A DNA stretch of 64,000 nucleotides, from contig JABMCL010000316.1 of NCBI GenBank assembly GCA_018857735.1, positions 147,501 to 211,500 on the forward strand. Direction: 5' to 3'. Shown here one piece after another: positions 35,513 to 47,001 of this stretch; within the stretch, counting starts at the first letter, position 1; each line of letters opens with the position of its first letter. The notes beneath the pieces are model-generated. The model worked only from the letters and a program-made list of their open reading frames with translations, did no database searches and was not told where the DNA came from. A program made the translations under genes and the position numbers. This DNA is from Alviniconcha marisindica (lineage: Eukaryota; Mollusca; Gastropoda; Provannidae).

Positions 35513-35519
35513 TTAAAAG

Positions 35520-37190
35520 TGTTATTATCTAGCTTTTAAGTATCTGGCTTAGACCAATCTGGCACCGGCAACCAAGATAGAACTGTTGGAAGTTAAATTA
35601 TAGTGCTCTAAAAAAGTAAAATTATTACAAATGCCAAGCAGAGGCATGCACTGCTGATGCTGGAACTAGAATGGATTTTATTTTTTACCCTTGAGGCAGG
35701 ATCATGATGGGGAACCCTGGGAACCAGTGCCACAGCCACCACTCCTGGGCGCTTCAGATGGGGTTGTTAACTCCCTCGACTTTAATCTGGCATCACTTAA
35801 GTCCCTTGGCTGCTTCTGCTGCCAGTGCGTGCTTTCTTCACACTGAAAGGCAGTGACAGTGAATTTGTGAAGTTTACAGTGCCAACTTTAGAAGCATTTT
35901 TGAAGGCCTGTAGTCAGAATGTGTCTGGCAAAAATCAATAACTTGTTCAGTTGCTCACAGGCTAGTCATTCTAGTATTCTACAGGATGCCATCATCCATC
36001 ACATTTCTCCTGATTTTTTTGCAAATGCAACAGTATTGGCATTTTGCACTGCTTCGCAATTCTAAGTGCAACTTTCGTTGTTATACACATTATGAACTGT
36101 CGCCTACTCAGAAATCAGCCTACACAGCATGAACCAACGCCTGCTCAGAAACAGGCCTGGAAGCGGCTTCTGCAACCTCCTTTTTAACCTCCGCTCGACT
36201 TCTTGCGCGAAAGAGTATGAAGGGCATTCACTTGTGCAAACCAGCTTTGCTGAACTGCCCAATATCCATCAAATATTATCAATAACATTAATACTATAAT
36301 AAATGTCCATGAGATCACCCCTGGAGGACCGCCATAGTATTGGCATTGTGGCAGCATGTGCTCAGAATAGGTAGTCCAAAGTGATTTTGAAAATCAATAG
36401 TTGACTATCACAGTATCAGACTTTATATATTTGCATAGATTTTTTTAAATCTGATTTCAGTGATACTAATTTTATGTTGATCACTTGAGTAGTTCCGAAG
36501 TTATGATTTTTTAAATATTTAATCTTTTGCCCCAATTTGCCCACAAAATGCAAATCAGAGAAATCCTGAGATTTAAGGTCCCACCTGGAAGCTATTTTGC
36601 ATATATCCTGTCTAATATTTAGGAATCTCATTCTCCACAGTACAAATAATAGGCCCAATTTTTTGTAACCTTCATTTTTATTATTCTTCCAGATATTTAT
36701 CATCAAACTTGCAAATTCATAAAAAATGCCGTCCGTCCATCTTAAAAATCATAACTCCTCTTCTACTTGTCCTATCACCTTACTTTTCGTACCAAAATAA
36801 CAAAAGTTAAGAACTCTACACGATGCCATACTTTTCTGATTGATCACAGGAAGACGAGGCATGAAGCTTTTCTCAACTGTAATTTTGATTGAGATTGGAT
36901 CAAAAACACACAAGAAATCCGTTATTGGAAATTGCTAAAAGTAGACCAACTTAGTTAAGTGGAATGCAACCGAGAGCACTTTGGACTACCTACTCAGAAC
37001 ACCGGCAACAGAATTAGTCGCTGAAAACATGAACCACCGCAGTCAAACTCAAAGCCTTCTCACATCTTGATCTTGATGTGATATGTCAATGGACGTAACT
37101 TTAGGTACACAGATGCAACAGGAGGGGAGTGCGTTCGAGCATCTTTACTTCTTTGACTTAGCTAGTTAGCACATATGCAGTCAGTCAACA
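35520..37190. other. Unique AT-rich intergenic sequence with short inverted repeats
   Basis: The words aggtagtccaaagtg (about 36369) and cactttggactacct (about 36977) are exact inverted copies about 600 bp apart. A third pair links about 36403 with about 37877. These could be remnants of a larger terminal-repeat element. Confidence 0.45.
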
Positions 37191-37193
37191 CAA

Positions 37194-37767
37194 CAAAGGA
37201 GACGGTCAGAAATTCCTGGACCATTTTAAAAGTTATTTTGGGTCACAAATAACATCACAATCATTAAATTAGATCTGTATCTACCGATTACAGCCAAAAT
37301 CCGCAACAAATGGTGAGTTTTACCATATATTTTTGGCTTTGATTGTTTCGAGTTGCTGTCACGGATTGCAAAAGGCAAATGAAGCCTACGAATTGCTGCT
37401 AGGTAAGCAGCCTCGTTAACAAGCTACAGCAATTAAAATAATAAAAACTGTGGAAAATTTACGGACAAATTTAAAATCTGCAAATGTTGTCGTTGAGACT
37501 AGAGTTGCAAGTATGATTCAATTTTGATTGCCTTGCCAACTTCGACACGGAGGTTCACATTGTTACTGGGAAACTAGGTCAAATGTCAAAGCGCAACACT
37601 GATGCACTGACTCAAAACAATCAAAGACAAAAAATATATGATAAAACTCACCGTTTGTTGCGGATTTTGGCTGTAATCAGTAGATATGGACCTCATTTAA
37701 TGATTGTGATATTTGTGACCCAAAATAACTTCTAAAATGGTCCAAGAATTTCCGACCGTCTCCTTGG
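37194..37767. mobile_element. Foldback element with about 157-bp inverted arms
   Basis: The left arm (37194-37350) and right arm (37611-37767) are near-perfect reverse complements, running from aaggagacggtc at the tips to tttgattgttt at the inner ends. About 260 bp of unrelated spacer lies between. A few indels separate the arms. No coding capacity. Confidence 0.88.
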
Positions 37768-37769
37768 AT

Positions 37770-39020
37770 TTTACCCAACAAAGAATTAAACAACGCAAAT
37801 TAATATCCCATTTCTATGTAAATTATAAAAAAATCTTTGAAAAAATCAGTCACGTAAAATGTAGTTCAGCTATTCTCTGCTGATACTGTGATAGTTTCAC
37901 TCTAGAACATAATCATCAAGGGGGTGATTTTCGCTAGCATATTCAACTCTCCAGTGTGGTAATGAAACAATACATACACACATAAATGACTAAACAAGTA
38001 AGGATACATATCGACGAAACTTCAACAGCCGATGAAAAACCATAGACGCTGAATGAAACCGATTACTTTGTCTAGTATTCCAATTACTCCTAAATAGACG
38101 GAAATAATAATAATGACTGTCACGCAGTTAATATTTTTGACCGCAAACAGTTCTACATCCAGTAGCAAATCATGCTGATTTCATATTAAAATTTACAGAT
38201 CATGCTGATTTGCTATGGAGAATTTTAAAACGCGAATATAGGCTATAAAAGAGATGAAATGAAATAAAATCCCATAATTTTTGTAGACACCTCGAACCTG
38301 GCATAAGTCGAGTCCATTTTTACGTAGGATGAAAGGTTGTTTCAGAAGTTTGATGTTGGGATACTGTGTCGTGCTATTCCTAAAGAAAAGCCATTCTAAA
38401 CTAACATGTAAGACAATTTGTAAACTTAAATGATTGTGTGCATCAAATATGCGGATTTCAATAGATTTACTTCTGTCTCAAAATCCTATCACCCCTAGCA
38501 ACCTATCGACTTTAGACCTCGCCAACATAACACGGATTTGGTGGAAGCCATTGTTTTCACCGCCAAAATATCGCTCAGAGCATTTCGTTTACATTAAATA
38601 TCATCATGGTGAGTAGCAAAACAAAAAGTGCCTCTACTGTTCATTGATTTGTATGCATATTTGTCTAGATTTCTGAAAATGTGTGGCTGTTGTTAGTACT
38701 AAATAGTCAGATCCGCAGAAGTTGCCAGATTCAAATCTCCTTCTTTCTTGGATGCCCACAATCATGTTGATGATTACTCTGTCTCCGAGTCTCTCCTTTA
38801 AATACTATATAGTGCCAGTTTGAGCAAAAGCCCACATGCAGGTGTTGGGGGGAGGGGGGGAAGGCTGTTTGGAGGCACGCTTCATCAAGAAAACTTCTCG
38901 GGAACCTGGCAGTGTCGCCACCATTCTGACTGAACTGGTCTAAAACCACCCCAAGAAGGCGGAAGGTAACACTGACAGCGGCTGCTCTTCCTGTACAAGA
39001 TAGCCACCCAACAATATTGG
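37770..39020. other. Mostly unique sequence around the candidate promoter
   Basis: It includes a short duplicate of catgctgattt near 38173 and 38202. A region at 38860-39010 may be a transposon fragment, but I cannot name it. Confidence 0.4.
38480..38640 (+). promoter_or_regulatory. Candidate promoter and first exon between the two divergent genes
   Basis: ATG at 38606-38608 is followed at once by GTGAGTAGC, a strong 5' splice site. The sequence before it is unique and not repeat-like. This is the typical shape of a first exon that carries only the start codon. It lies between the head-to-head CHTOP and MNS1 genes, so it could be the MNS1 first exon and part of a shared promoter. No downstream partner exon was found before 46027, so this remains a guess. 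Confidence 0.3.
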
Positions 39021-39024
39021 CGGT

Positions 39025-39430
39025 AATGGACATCACTCCAGTCACCTAGCTATATTGGCCGTAGAGGACTACATCACTCTGGACAGTCACCCAGCTATAC
39101 CCCTGGCTGTAATGGACATCACTCCAGTCACCCAGCTATACTGGCCGTAGAGGAATACATCACTCCAGTCACCCAGCTATACTAGCTGTAGAGGACATCA
39201 CTCCAGACACCCAGCTATACCGGCCGTAGAGGACATTACACCAGTCACCCAGCTATACCAGCTGTTGAGGACTACATCACTCCAGTCACCCAGCTATACC
39301 AGCCATAGAGGACATCACTCTAGTCACCCAGCTATACCAGCTGTAGAGGACTACATCACTCCAGTCACCCAGCTATACCAGCTGTAGAGGACTACATCAC
39401 TCCAGTTGTACTACATCACTCCTCTCAGGG
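39025..39430. repeat. About 41-bp minisatellite
   Basis: cacccagctataccagctgt and agaggactacatcactccag, about nine copies with indels. Confidence 0.92.
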
Positions 39431-39899
39431 ACCTGTTAGTCCAAGGGCCATCCAAGTCTACAAGAACCTGGACATTATAGCGCAGTTTGCAAGAAACAAC
39501 TTGCACTGGCTGGACTCCCATTAGCAAGTATTTTAAGGAGGTCCCTGGGACTCCCGACATGCCCCGTCCCTAATAACAATACGCCTTTGGTTTCTGCGGA
39601 CGTTAAGCACCATGTTTACTTACTTGCTCCCTGCTACAACTTTCAGAGGGTCCCTGGCCAGTTTTAAAGGGTCAAGTCTAATATGAAACAGCAGCCATGC
39701 AGAAGTATTCTGCATTGCATTTGATGCCCTTTGTCCCTTCAACAACTCAGCTCTGGTTTGATACACACCAGATCTAACTTGTGCCAGTTGGACAGCTGAT
39801 ACATACCGGATCTAACTTTTTCTGCCAGACAGCTGATACATACCGGATCTAACTTTTTCTGCCAGACAGCTGGTACATACCGGATCTAACTTTTTCTGC

Positions 39900-40640
39900 C
39901 TTAGTTCAATCTGCAGGTTTTTCACTGAAGATGCAGCCAAGACTCCTGCTGCTTCCTGTATCATCTCACGGCTTGACTATTGCAACTGTCTCCTAACGGG
40001 TACACCTCATTCTGTCATCCAACCTCTCCGGTTCCAGAAAATCCAAAACTTTGCTGCAAGGCTCGTTCTCATGGCATCCCGCCACCATCACTCAACACCT
40101 CTCCTGGAAAAACTGCACTGGCTTCCCATTTCAGAACATATTAAATAGATATTAAATATAAAGTCGCTTGTATGTGTTTCAGTGCTTTAAATGGTTCTGG
40201 TCCTGCTTACCTCTGAACTGCTACATGTCTACACTCCATCTCATACACTACTCTCTTCTTCTGAGACCCACAATCTGAAAATCCAACAATACAAACGCAA
40301 GACTCATGGCTTTCGCACTTTCTCTTGTTTTGCCTTTGGTCCCCACATTAGGAATTCACTCCCACAAGACCTTAAACACTGCTTGGCCCTGTCATCTTTT
40401 AAAGATAAATTGAAAAACTTTCTCTTCTCACACCATTTCCACCTCAGCTAATATAAATACCCAGTTTCTGCTACAGTCATTGTGTATAATAATAATGTAC
40501 ATTTATCCTGCGCTCATCAACGCCCTGAGCGCTCACATGATACATATTAACCTAAATATGATATTCTATACACATGTAGAACATAGTCCTACCAAAACAA
40601 TTTACATAAAGTATTATACAAAAAGAAGAAGAAAAAAGCA
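39900..40640 (+). mobile_element. LINE 3' end (reverse transcriptase C-terminus and tail)
   Basis: The plus strand reads CRFFTEDAAK, SRLDYCNCLLTGTP, EKLHWLPISE, GPHIRNSLPQDLKH and FKDKLKNFLFSHHF, the familiar C-terminal end of non-LTR reverse transcriptases. A tail with ctgcgctcatcaacgccctg (about 40512) follows. A frameshift near 40020-40150 interrupts it. Confidence 0.85.

Positions 40641-40642
<2 letters not shown>

Positions 40643-40672
<30 letters not shown>
40643..40672. repeat. (CA)n microsatellite at the junction of two inverted LINE ends
   Basis: About 14 CA units separate the plus-strand copy and the minus-strand copy. Confidence 0.95.
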
Positions 40673-40676
<4 letters not shown>

Positions 40677-40689
40677 CATGACAGTAGCA

Positions 40690-41400
40690 GAAACTGGGTA
40701 CTGATATTAGGAAGGATGGAAATACTGTGAGAAGAGTAAGGTTTTCAGTTTGGCTTTAAAAGTTGACAGGGTTGAGCAGTGTCTAAGGTTTTGTGGGAGT
40801 GAATTCCAAATGTGGGGTCCAAAGCAAGAGAAGGTGCGAAAGCCATGAGTCTTTCATTTGTATTGTTGGATTTCCAGCATGCGGGTGTCAGAAGAAGAGC
40901 GTAGTGTACGAGATGGAGTGTAGGCATGCAGTAGTTCAGAGAGGTAAGCAGGACCAGAACCACTTATAGCACTGAAACACATACAAGCAACTTTATACTT
41001 AATACATTCTGAAATGGGGAGCCAGTGCAGTTTTTCCAGGAGAGGAGTTGAGTGTTGGTGGTGGGGTGCCATGAGAACGAGTCTTGCATCAAAGTTCTAA
41101 ATTTTCTGGAGAGGTTGGATGACAGAATTAGGTGTAGCCATGAGGAGACAGTTGCAGTAGTCAAGCCGTGAGAGGATATAGGAAGTAACAAGAGTCTTGG
41201 CTGCATCTTCAGTGAGAAACCTGCAGATTGAACTGTTACATGTATGTGTGTGTGTGTGTTTGTCCATATAATGCCTTATGTAAATTGTTTTCAAAGGACT
41301 GTCTTCTACGTGTGTATAGAATGTTGTATTTAGGTTAATATGCATAATGTGAGCGCTCAGGGCATTAATGAGTGCATGATAAATGTACATTCTTCTTCTT
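40690..41400 (-). mobile_element. Second LINE 3' end, inverted
   Basis: The minus strand reads CRFLTEDAAKTLVTSYILSR, EKLHWLPISE and SGPAYLSELLHAYTPSRT, the same family as the copy at 39.9 kb. A tail segment (gccctgagcgctcaca, near 41350-41367) lies on its 5' side in inverted order, so the whole 39.9-41.4 kb block is a large imperfect palindrome. Confidence 0.82.
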
Positions 41401-41419
41401 CTTCTTCTTATTATTATTA

Positions 41420-44015
41420 TTCTTACATGCCAGATCTAACTTGCATCAGCTGGACAAATGATGCATGCCAGACAACTGATACATGTCGGATCCAACTTGC
41501 ATTAGCTGGACAACTGATACATATCAGATCTAACTTGTATCAGCTGGACAACTGATATATGCCGGACAACTGATACATGTCAGATCCAACTTCCATCAGC
41601 TTCACAACTGATACATGCCAGAGAACTGATATATGTCAGATCCAACTTGCATCAGCTGGACAACTGATACTTGTTGGATCTATTATGTATCAGCTGGACA
41701 ACTGATACATGTTGAATCTAACTTGTATACAGTTGAAAACAAACAACAGATACATGTCGGATCTAACTTGTATCAGCTTAACAACTGATACATGCCAGAC
41801 AACTGATACATGTCGGATCTAACTTGTATCAGCTTGACAACAGATACATGTTGGATCTAACTTGTATCAGCTGGACAACAGATACATGTTGGATCTAACT
41901 TGTATCAGCTGGACAACTGATACATGCCGGATCTAACTTGCATCAGTTGAAAACAAACAACAGATACATGTCAGACAACTGATACATGTCGGATCTAACT
42001 TGTATCAGCTGGACAACTGATACATGTTGGATCTAACTTGTATCAGCTGGACAACTGATACATGCCGGATCTAACGTGCATCAGTTGAAAACAAACAACA
42101 GATACATGTTGGATCTAACTTGTATCAGCTTAACAACTGATACATGCCAGACAACTGATACATGTCGGATCTAACTTGTATCAGCTTGACAACAGATACA
42201 TGTTGGATCTAACTTGTATCAGCTGGACAACAGATACATGTTGGATCTAACTTGTATCAGCTGGACAACTGATACATGCCGGATCTAACTTGCATCAGTT
42301 GAAAACAAACAACAGATACATGTCAGACAACTGATACATGTCGGATCTAACTTGCATCAGCTGGACAACTGATACATGTCGGATCTAACTTGTATCAGCT
42401 GGACAACTGATACATGCCGGATCTAACGTGCATCAGTTGAAAACAAACAACAGATACATGTCGGATCTAACTTGTATCAGCTTAACAACTGATACATGCC
42501 AGACAACTGATACATGTTGGATCTAACTTGTATCAGCTTAACAACTGATACATGCCAGACAACTGATACATGTCGGATCTAACTTGTATCAGCTTAACAA
42601 CTGATACATGCCAGACAACTGATACATGTCGGATCTAACTTGTATGAGCTTGACAACAGATACATGTTGGATCTAACTTGTATCAGCTGGACAACTGATA
42701 CATGCCGGATCTAACGTGCATCAGTTGAAAACAAACAACAGATACATGTCAGACAACTGATACATTTTGGCTCTAACTTGTATCAGCTGGACAACTGATA
42801 CATGTCGGATCTAACTTGTATCAGCTTGACAACTGATACATGTTGGATCTAACTTGCATCAGCTGAACAAACAACAGATACATGTTGGATCTAACTTGTA
42901 TCAGCTTAACAACTGATACATGTTGGATCTAACTTGCATCAGCTGAACAAACAACTGATACATGTTGGATCTAACTTGTATCAGATGGACAACAGATACA
43001 TGTTGGATTTAACTTATATCAGCTGGACAACAGATACATGCCAGATCTAACTTGCATCAGTTGAAAACAAACAACAGATACATGTCGGATCTAACTTGTA
43101 TCAGCTTAACAACTGATACATGCCGGACAACTGATACATGTCAGATCTAACTTATATCAGCTGGACAACAGATGCATGTTGGATCTAACTTGTATCAGCT
43201 GGACAACAGATAAATGTCGGATCTAACATGTATCATCTGGACAACTGATACATGCTGGCCAACTGATACATGTCGGATCTAACTTGCATCAGCTCAACAA
43301 CTGATACATGTTGAATCCAACTTGTGTCAGCTGGACAACTGATACTTGTCGGATCTAATTTGTATCAGCTGGACAACAGATACATGTATCAGCAGGACAA
43401 CAGATACATGTCGGATCTAACTTGTATCGGCTGGACAACTGATACATGTCGGATCTAACTTGTATCAGCTAGACAACTGATAGATGTCGGATCTAACTTG
43501 TATCAGCTGGACAACAGAAACATGTCGGATCTAACTTGTATCAGCTTGACAACTGATACATGCTGAAAAACTGATACATGTTGGATCTAACTTGTATCAG
43601 TTGGACAACAGATACATGTCGTATCTTACTTGCATCAGCTTGACAACTGATACATGCCATATGCTGGATCTAACTTGCATCAGCTGGACAACTGATACAT
43701 GCTGGACAACTGATACATGTCAGATCTAACTTGCATCATCTGGACAACTGATACATGCTGGACAACTGATACATGCTGGACAACTGATACATGTCAGATC
43801 TAACTTGCACCATCTGGACAACTGATACATGCTGGACAACTGATACATGTCAGATCTAACTTGCATCAGCTGGACAACTGCTACATGCTGGACAACTGAT
43901 ACATGCCGGATCTACCGCATCAGCTGAACAACAGATACATGTCGGATCTTACTTACATCAGCTTGACAACTGATACATGCCACATGCCAGATCTAACTTG
44001 CATCAGGTGGACAAC
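41420..44015. repeat. 38-bp satellite of hairpin-forming units, 2.6 kb
   Basis: The unit holds ggatctaacttgtatcagct and ggacaactgatacatgtc. In it, TGTATCAG and CTGATACA are perfect 8-bp inverted repeats around an 8-base loop. Variant units (gttgaaaacaaacaacag; short catgccagacaactgata) recur as blocks; the catcagttga variant sits at 41941, 42293 and 42719, so there is higher-order structure of about 350-430 bp. Confidence 0.95.
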
Positions 44016-44439
44016 TGCCCCCCTTTAAGAGTTTGTTACAGTTTGTCCCTAATGTCTCAGCCTGACATGCAAGGACATTAAGCTCCACATCGTCAGATAT
44101 GTCTTGTCCCAAATATGTCAGCCCAACATCCAAAGACATTAAGCCCCTTAGATTTGTTGGTGTTAGGTGTGTGCTGGTGTATTTGATGTTGAAGCAACCT
44201 GTGTGCTTCTGTGTACCTCATGAAGTTTGAGAGAATGTGTACTTGTCAGCAACAAAGTCGCTGTCGAGTAACTGTTGGTTTAGAGACAGAAATTGTATTA
44301 GGAATAGTTCACATGGCAGCAGTTGTAGTCAGTCCTGAAGAGGAGGTCTACTCTAAAAAAACTGTAACCTGGCATGTTTTTAATGCATCCTGTGGGACCC
44401 TCAAGTGGTACGTTTACTGTGTCCTTTTCAATTCTAGTG

Positions 44440-45180
44440 TGTAAGGGACACACGTGTGTGCATTAATGGGAGCCTTGACTGGTTTAATTTTAAAGCTGAG
44501 CTTGGCAGATAGATGTGTACAAAAACAGCTTCTTCCCAAGGGTTGTTAGAGACTGGAACAACCTGGATGATTATACAGTCTCTGCTGAGTTGATCTAGGA
44601 AGTTAAATACCTCATCTTGACTCGGTATCAGAACTAAACAGAGAACAGACTGTTTTAAACCATTTTTGAACATCAGATGTTTGACCATTTGTGCTCTTCC
44701 TGTTGCTGTGTTGGCATGTGAAGTTGTCCTGTCAGTGAGTGTCAGCATATTTAATAATATCAAGCACTATTCTCAAATCAGAGTTCAACTCACTCAAGAT
44801 CAAGGGGGTGGAAGGTGGGGTGGGGGGTTCTTGGGTGCCTGCCTCTTCTTCCTGCTGTGGATGACTGGGTTCTGTCAGACCATTGCAACTCCTGCAGCCA
44901 GGTGTTGAAATGGCAATCACAGTGTTTAGGGTGTTACTAAGACAATGAAACTTAAATTGTTAAAATACAGGTGATGCATTGTTAAAACTATATATGGGTG
45001 GTTCTCAGAAATTGTTAAAATACAGGTGATGCACTGTTAAAACTGTATATGGGTGGTTCTCAGAAATTGTACCCAAATTGTTAAGTGTTGTACTAGGATT
45101 TTCAGTAACCCAGAAGACACAGTTTTATTTAGTGCATTCATTGTGAATAATATTAATAAAGTTCATTTGAATTTGAAGCT
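44440..45180 (+). mobile_element. LINE C-terminal fragment and tail
   Basis: At about 44515-44600 the plus strand reads VYKNSFFPRVVRDWNNLDDY, then TVSAELI, the C-terminal signature of non-LTR reverse transcriptases. A terminal-looking attaataaagttcatttgaa near 45152-45171 would be its 3' tail. A 69-bp tandem duplication (about 44950-45070) lies in between. Confidence 0.7.
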
Positions 45181-45289
45181 GGTGGGTTGGTTTGTACATT
45201 TTATTTGAAGGTGTTAAGATGTATAGATGTGTAGAATGACTATAATGGTATGAGTGGTCAAGCTGAGGCAGAATGATTCTGGTAAGTAG

Positions 45290-45600
45290 TCAGTATGAGC
45301 GGTCAAGCTGAGCATGAGCAGTCAAGCCAAGCATGAGCAGTCAAGCCGAGCATGAGCAGTTAAGCCAAGCATGAGCAGTCAAGCCAAGCATGAGCAGTCA
45401 AGCTGAGCATGAGCAGTCAAGCTGAGCATGAGCAGTTAAGCCAAGCATGAGCAGTCAAGCCAAGCATGAGCAGTCAAGCCGAGCATGAGCAGTCAAGCTG
45501 AGCATGAGCAGTTAAGCCAAGCATGAGCAGTCAAGCCAAGCATGAGCAGTCAAGCCGAGCATGAGCAGTCAAGCCGAGCATGAGCAGTGAAGTAGTTGGC
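45290..45600. repeat. 19-bp minisatellite
   Basis: catgagcagtcaagccgag repeats about 16 times, with ccaag, ccgag and ctgag variants in a block order that itself recurs. Confidence 0.95.
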
Positions 45601-46026
45601 ACAAATGGTTGAGGTGAGGCGGAAGTAGTCCTACTTTCCTAACCCAAATCTTTTCTCCTCAAATTTTATGAAAAAATGTCATGCTGGGCCTGAGGTTTGC
45701 AGCTTTACTTCTTCTAGGTAATTTATAAGTTACAATTTATAAGTTACAATTTATAAGTTACAAATGGTGATGACATTGTATTGCCAACAGCACTGCTCTG
45801 ATGTCTCCTTTGATGATCCAAAAGTTTGCTAAATTCAGAGAAGTTTTCATTGCAGCAGGCAGAATGATGACTCACACCCCAGGGTAGTGTTTTTTCGCTG
45901 TGACTCGCTGGAGGGATTTCTGACCGTCAGATCTTGTGCCAGTTTGCAATTGTAGATTTGTTGTAGCCGTGTGTTATTATTGTTGTCATTTGTTCTTCGG
46001 ACCAATAGCTTATCTTCTTTGTGCAG
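45600..46026. other. Unique sequence upstream of the first mapped MNS1 exon
   Basis: It ends in a good pyrimidine tract and acceptor. No N-terminal MNS1 exon is recognisable here. Confidence 0.5.
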
Positions 46027-46242
46027 GCGTCCATCAACCACATGTCGGCCAGCGTTCGGCAGCAGATGGTGGAGAGGTCGCGGCGGTTGGACCAGGCCAG
46101 GGAGGACACGACGAAGCAGCTGTACCGTGACCGCGTCATCGACGCCAGCATTCTTGCCGACGACAGGGTGGAGGACAAGAGGTTGCTCAGAGCCATGCAG
46201 CAAATGGCGCAAGAAAAAGAAATGGAAGATTCGCTGCTCCGA
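46027..46242 (+). CDS. MNS1: MNS1 exon (first one identified)
   Basis: It encodes 72 residues starting ASINHMSASVRQQMVERSRR and ending MEDSLLR, the region after the N-terminal tail of the human protein. The acceptor is tttgtgcag (AG 46025-46026) and the donor CGA/GTGAGT at 46243, phase 0 at both ends. A preceding coding exon is required and was not found. Confidence 0.9.
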
Positions 46243-46866
46243 GTGAGTACATTGATGGATAACGGTAGAGTCAGTGGTTTTTTATGGGCCGCTTTGCTCT
46301 TCCCACATGTCAGCTGGACGACTCCACCATTGTTGTCATAATCAGGATGGAACGTGAAATTCTGCTCTTTCTTGTCATAATCAGGATGTAACGTGAAACT
46401 CTGCTCTTTCTTGTCATAATCAGGATGTAACGTGAAACTCTGCTCTTTCTTGTCATAATCAGGATGTAACGTGAAACTCTGCTCTTTCTTGTCATAATCT
46501 GGATGTAACGTGAAACTCTGCTCTTTCTTGTCATAATCTGGATGTAACGTGAAACTCTGCTCTTTCTTGTCATAATCTGGACTGAAATACTGGTCTTTGT
46601 TATCATAACGTTGGTCTTTGTTATCATAACGTTGGTCTTTGTGGCCATAACGTTGGTCTTTGTGGCCATAACGTTGGTCTTTGTGGCCATAATCTGGACT
46701 GAAATACTGGTCTTTGTTATCATAACATTGGTCTTTGTTATCATAACGTTGGTCTTTGTTATCATGACGTTGGTCTTTCTTGCCATAATCTGGACTGAAA
46801 TACGGGTCTTTTTTGCTGTTGATGATCTGTTTGGTGATGGTACTGGTGTTTCTTTTTAATACATGA

Positions 46867-46924
<58 letters not shown>

Positions 46925-46939
46925 ATGCATACATGTGCA

Positions 46940-47001
<62 letters not shown>

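Noticed and set aside
38731..39045. 104-aa minus-strand ORF that could be a transposon protein fragment
   Set aside because: I could not match it to a specific family from the sequence alone.
45927..46940. 337-aa minus-strand ORF with DYDKKEQ repeats
   Set aside because: Antisense reading of the 39-bp and 21-bp arrays and of an MNS1 exon.
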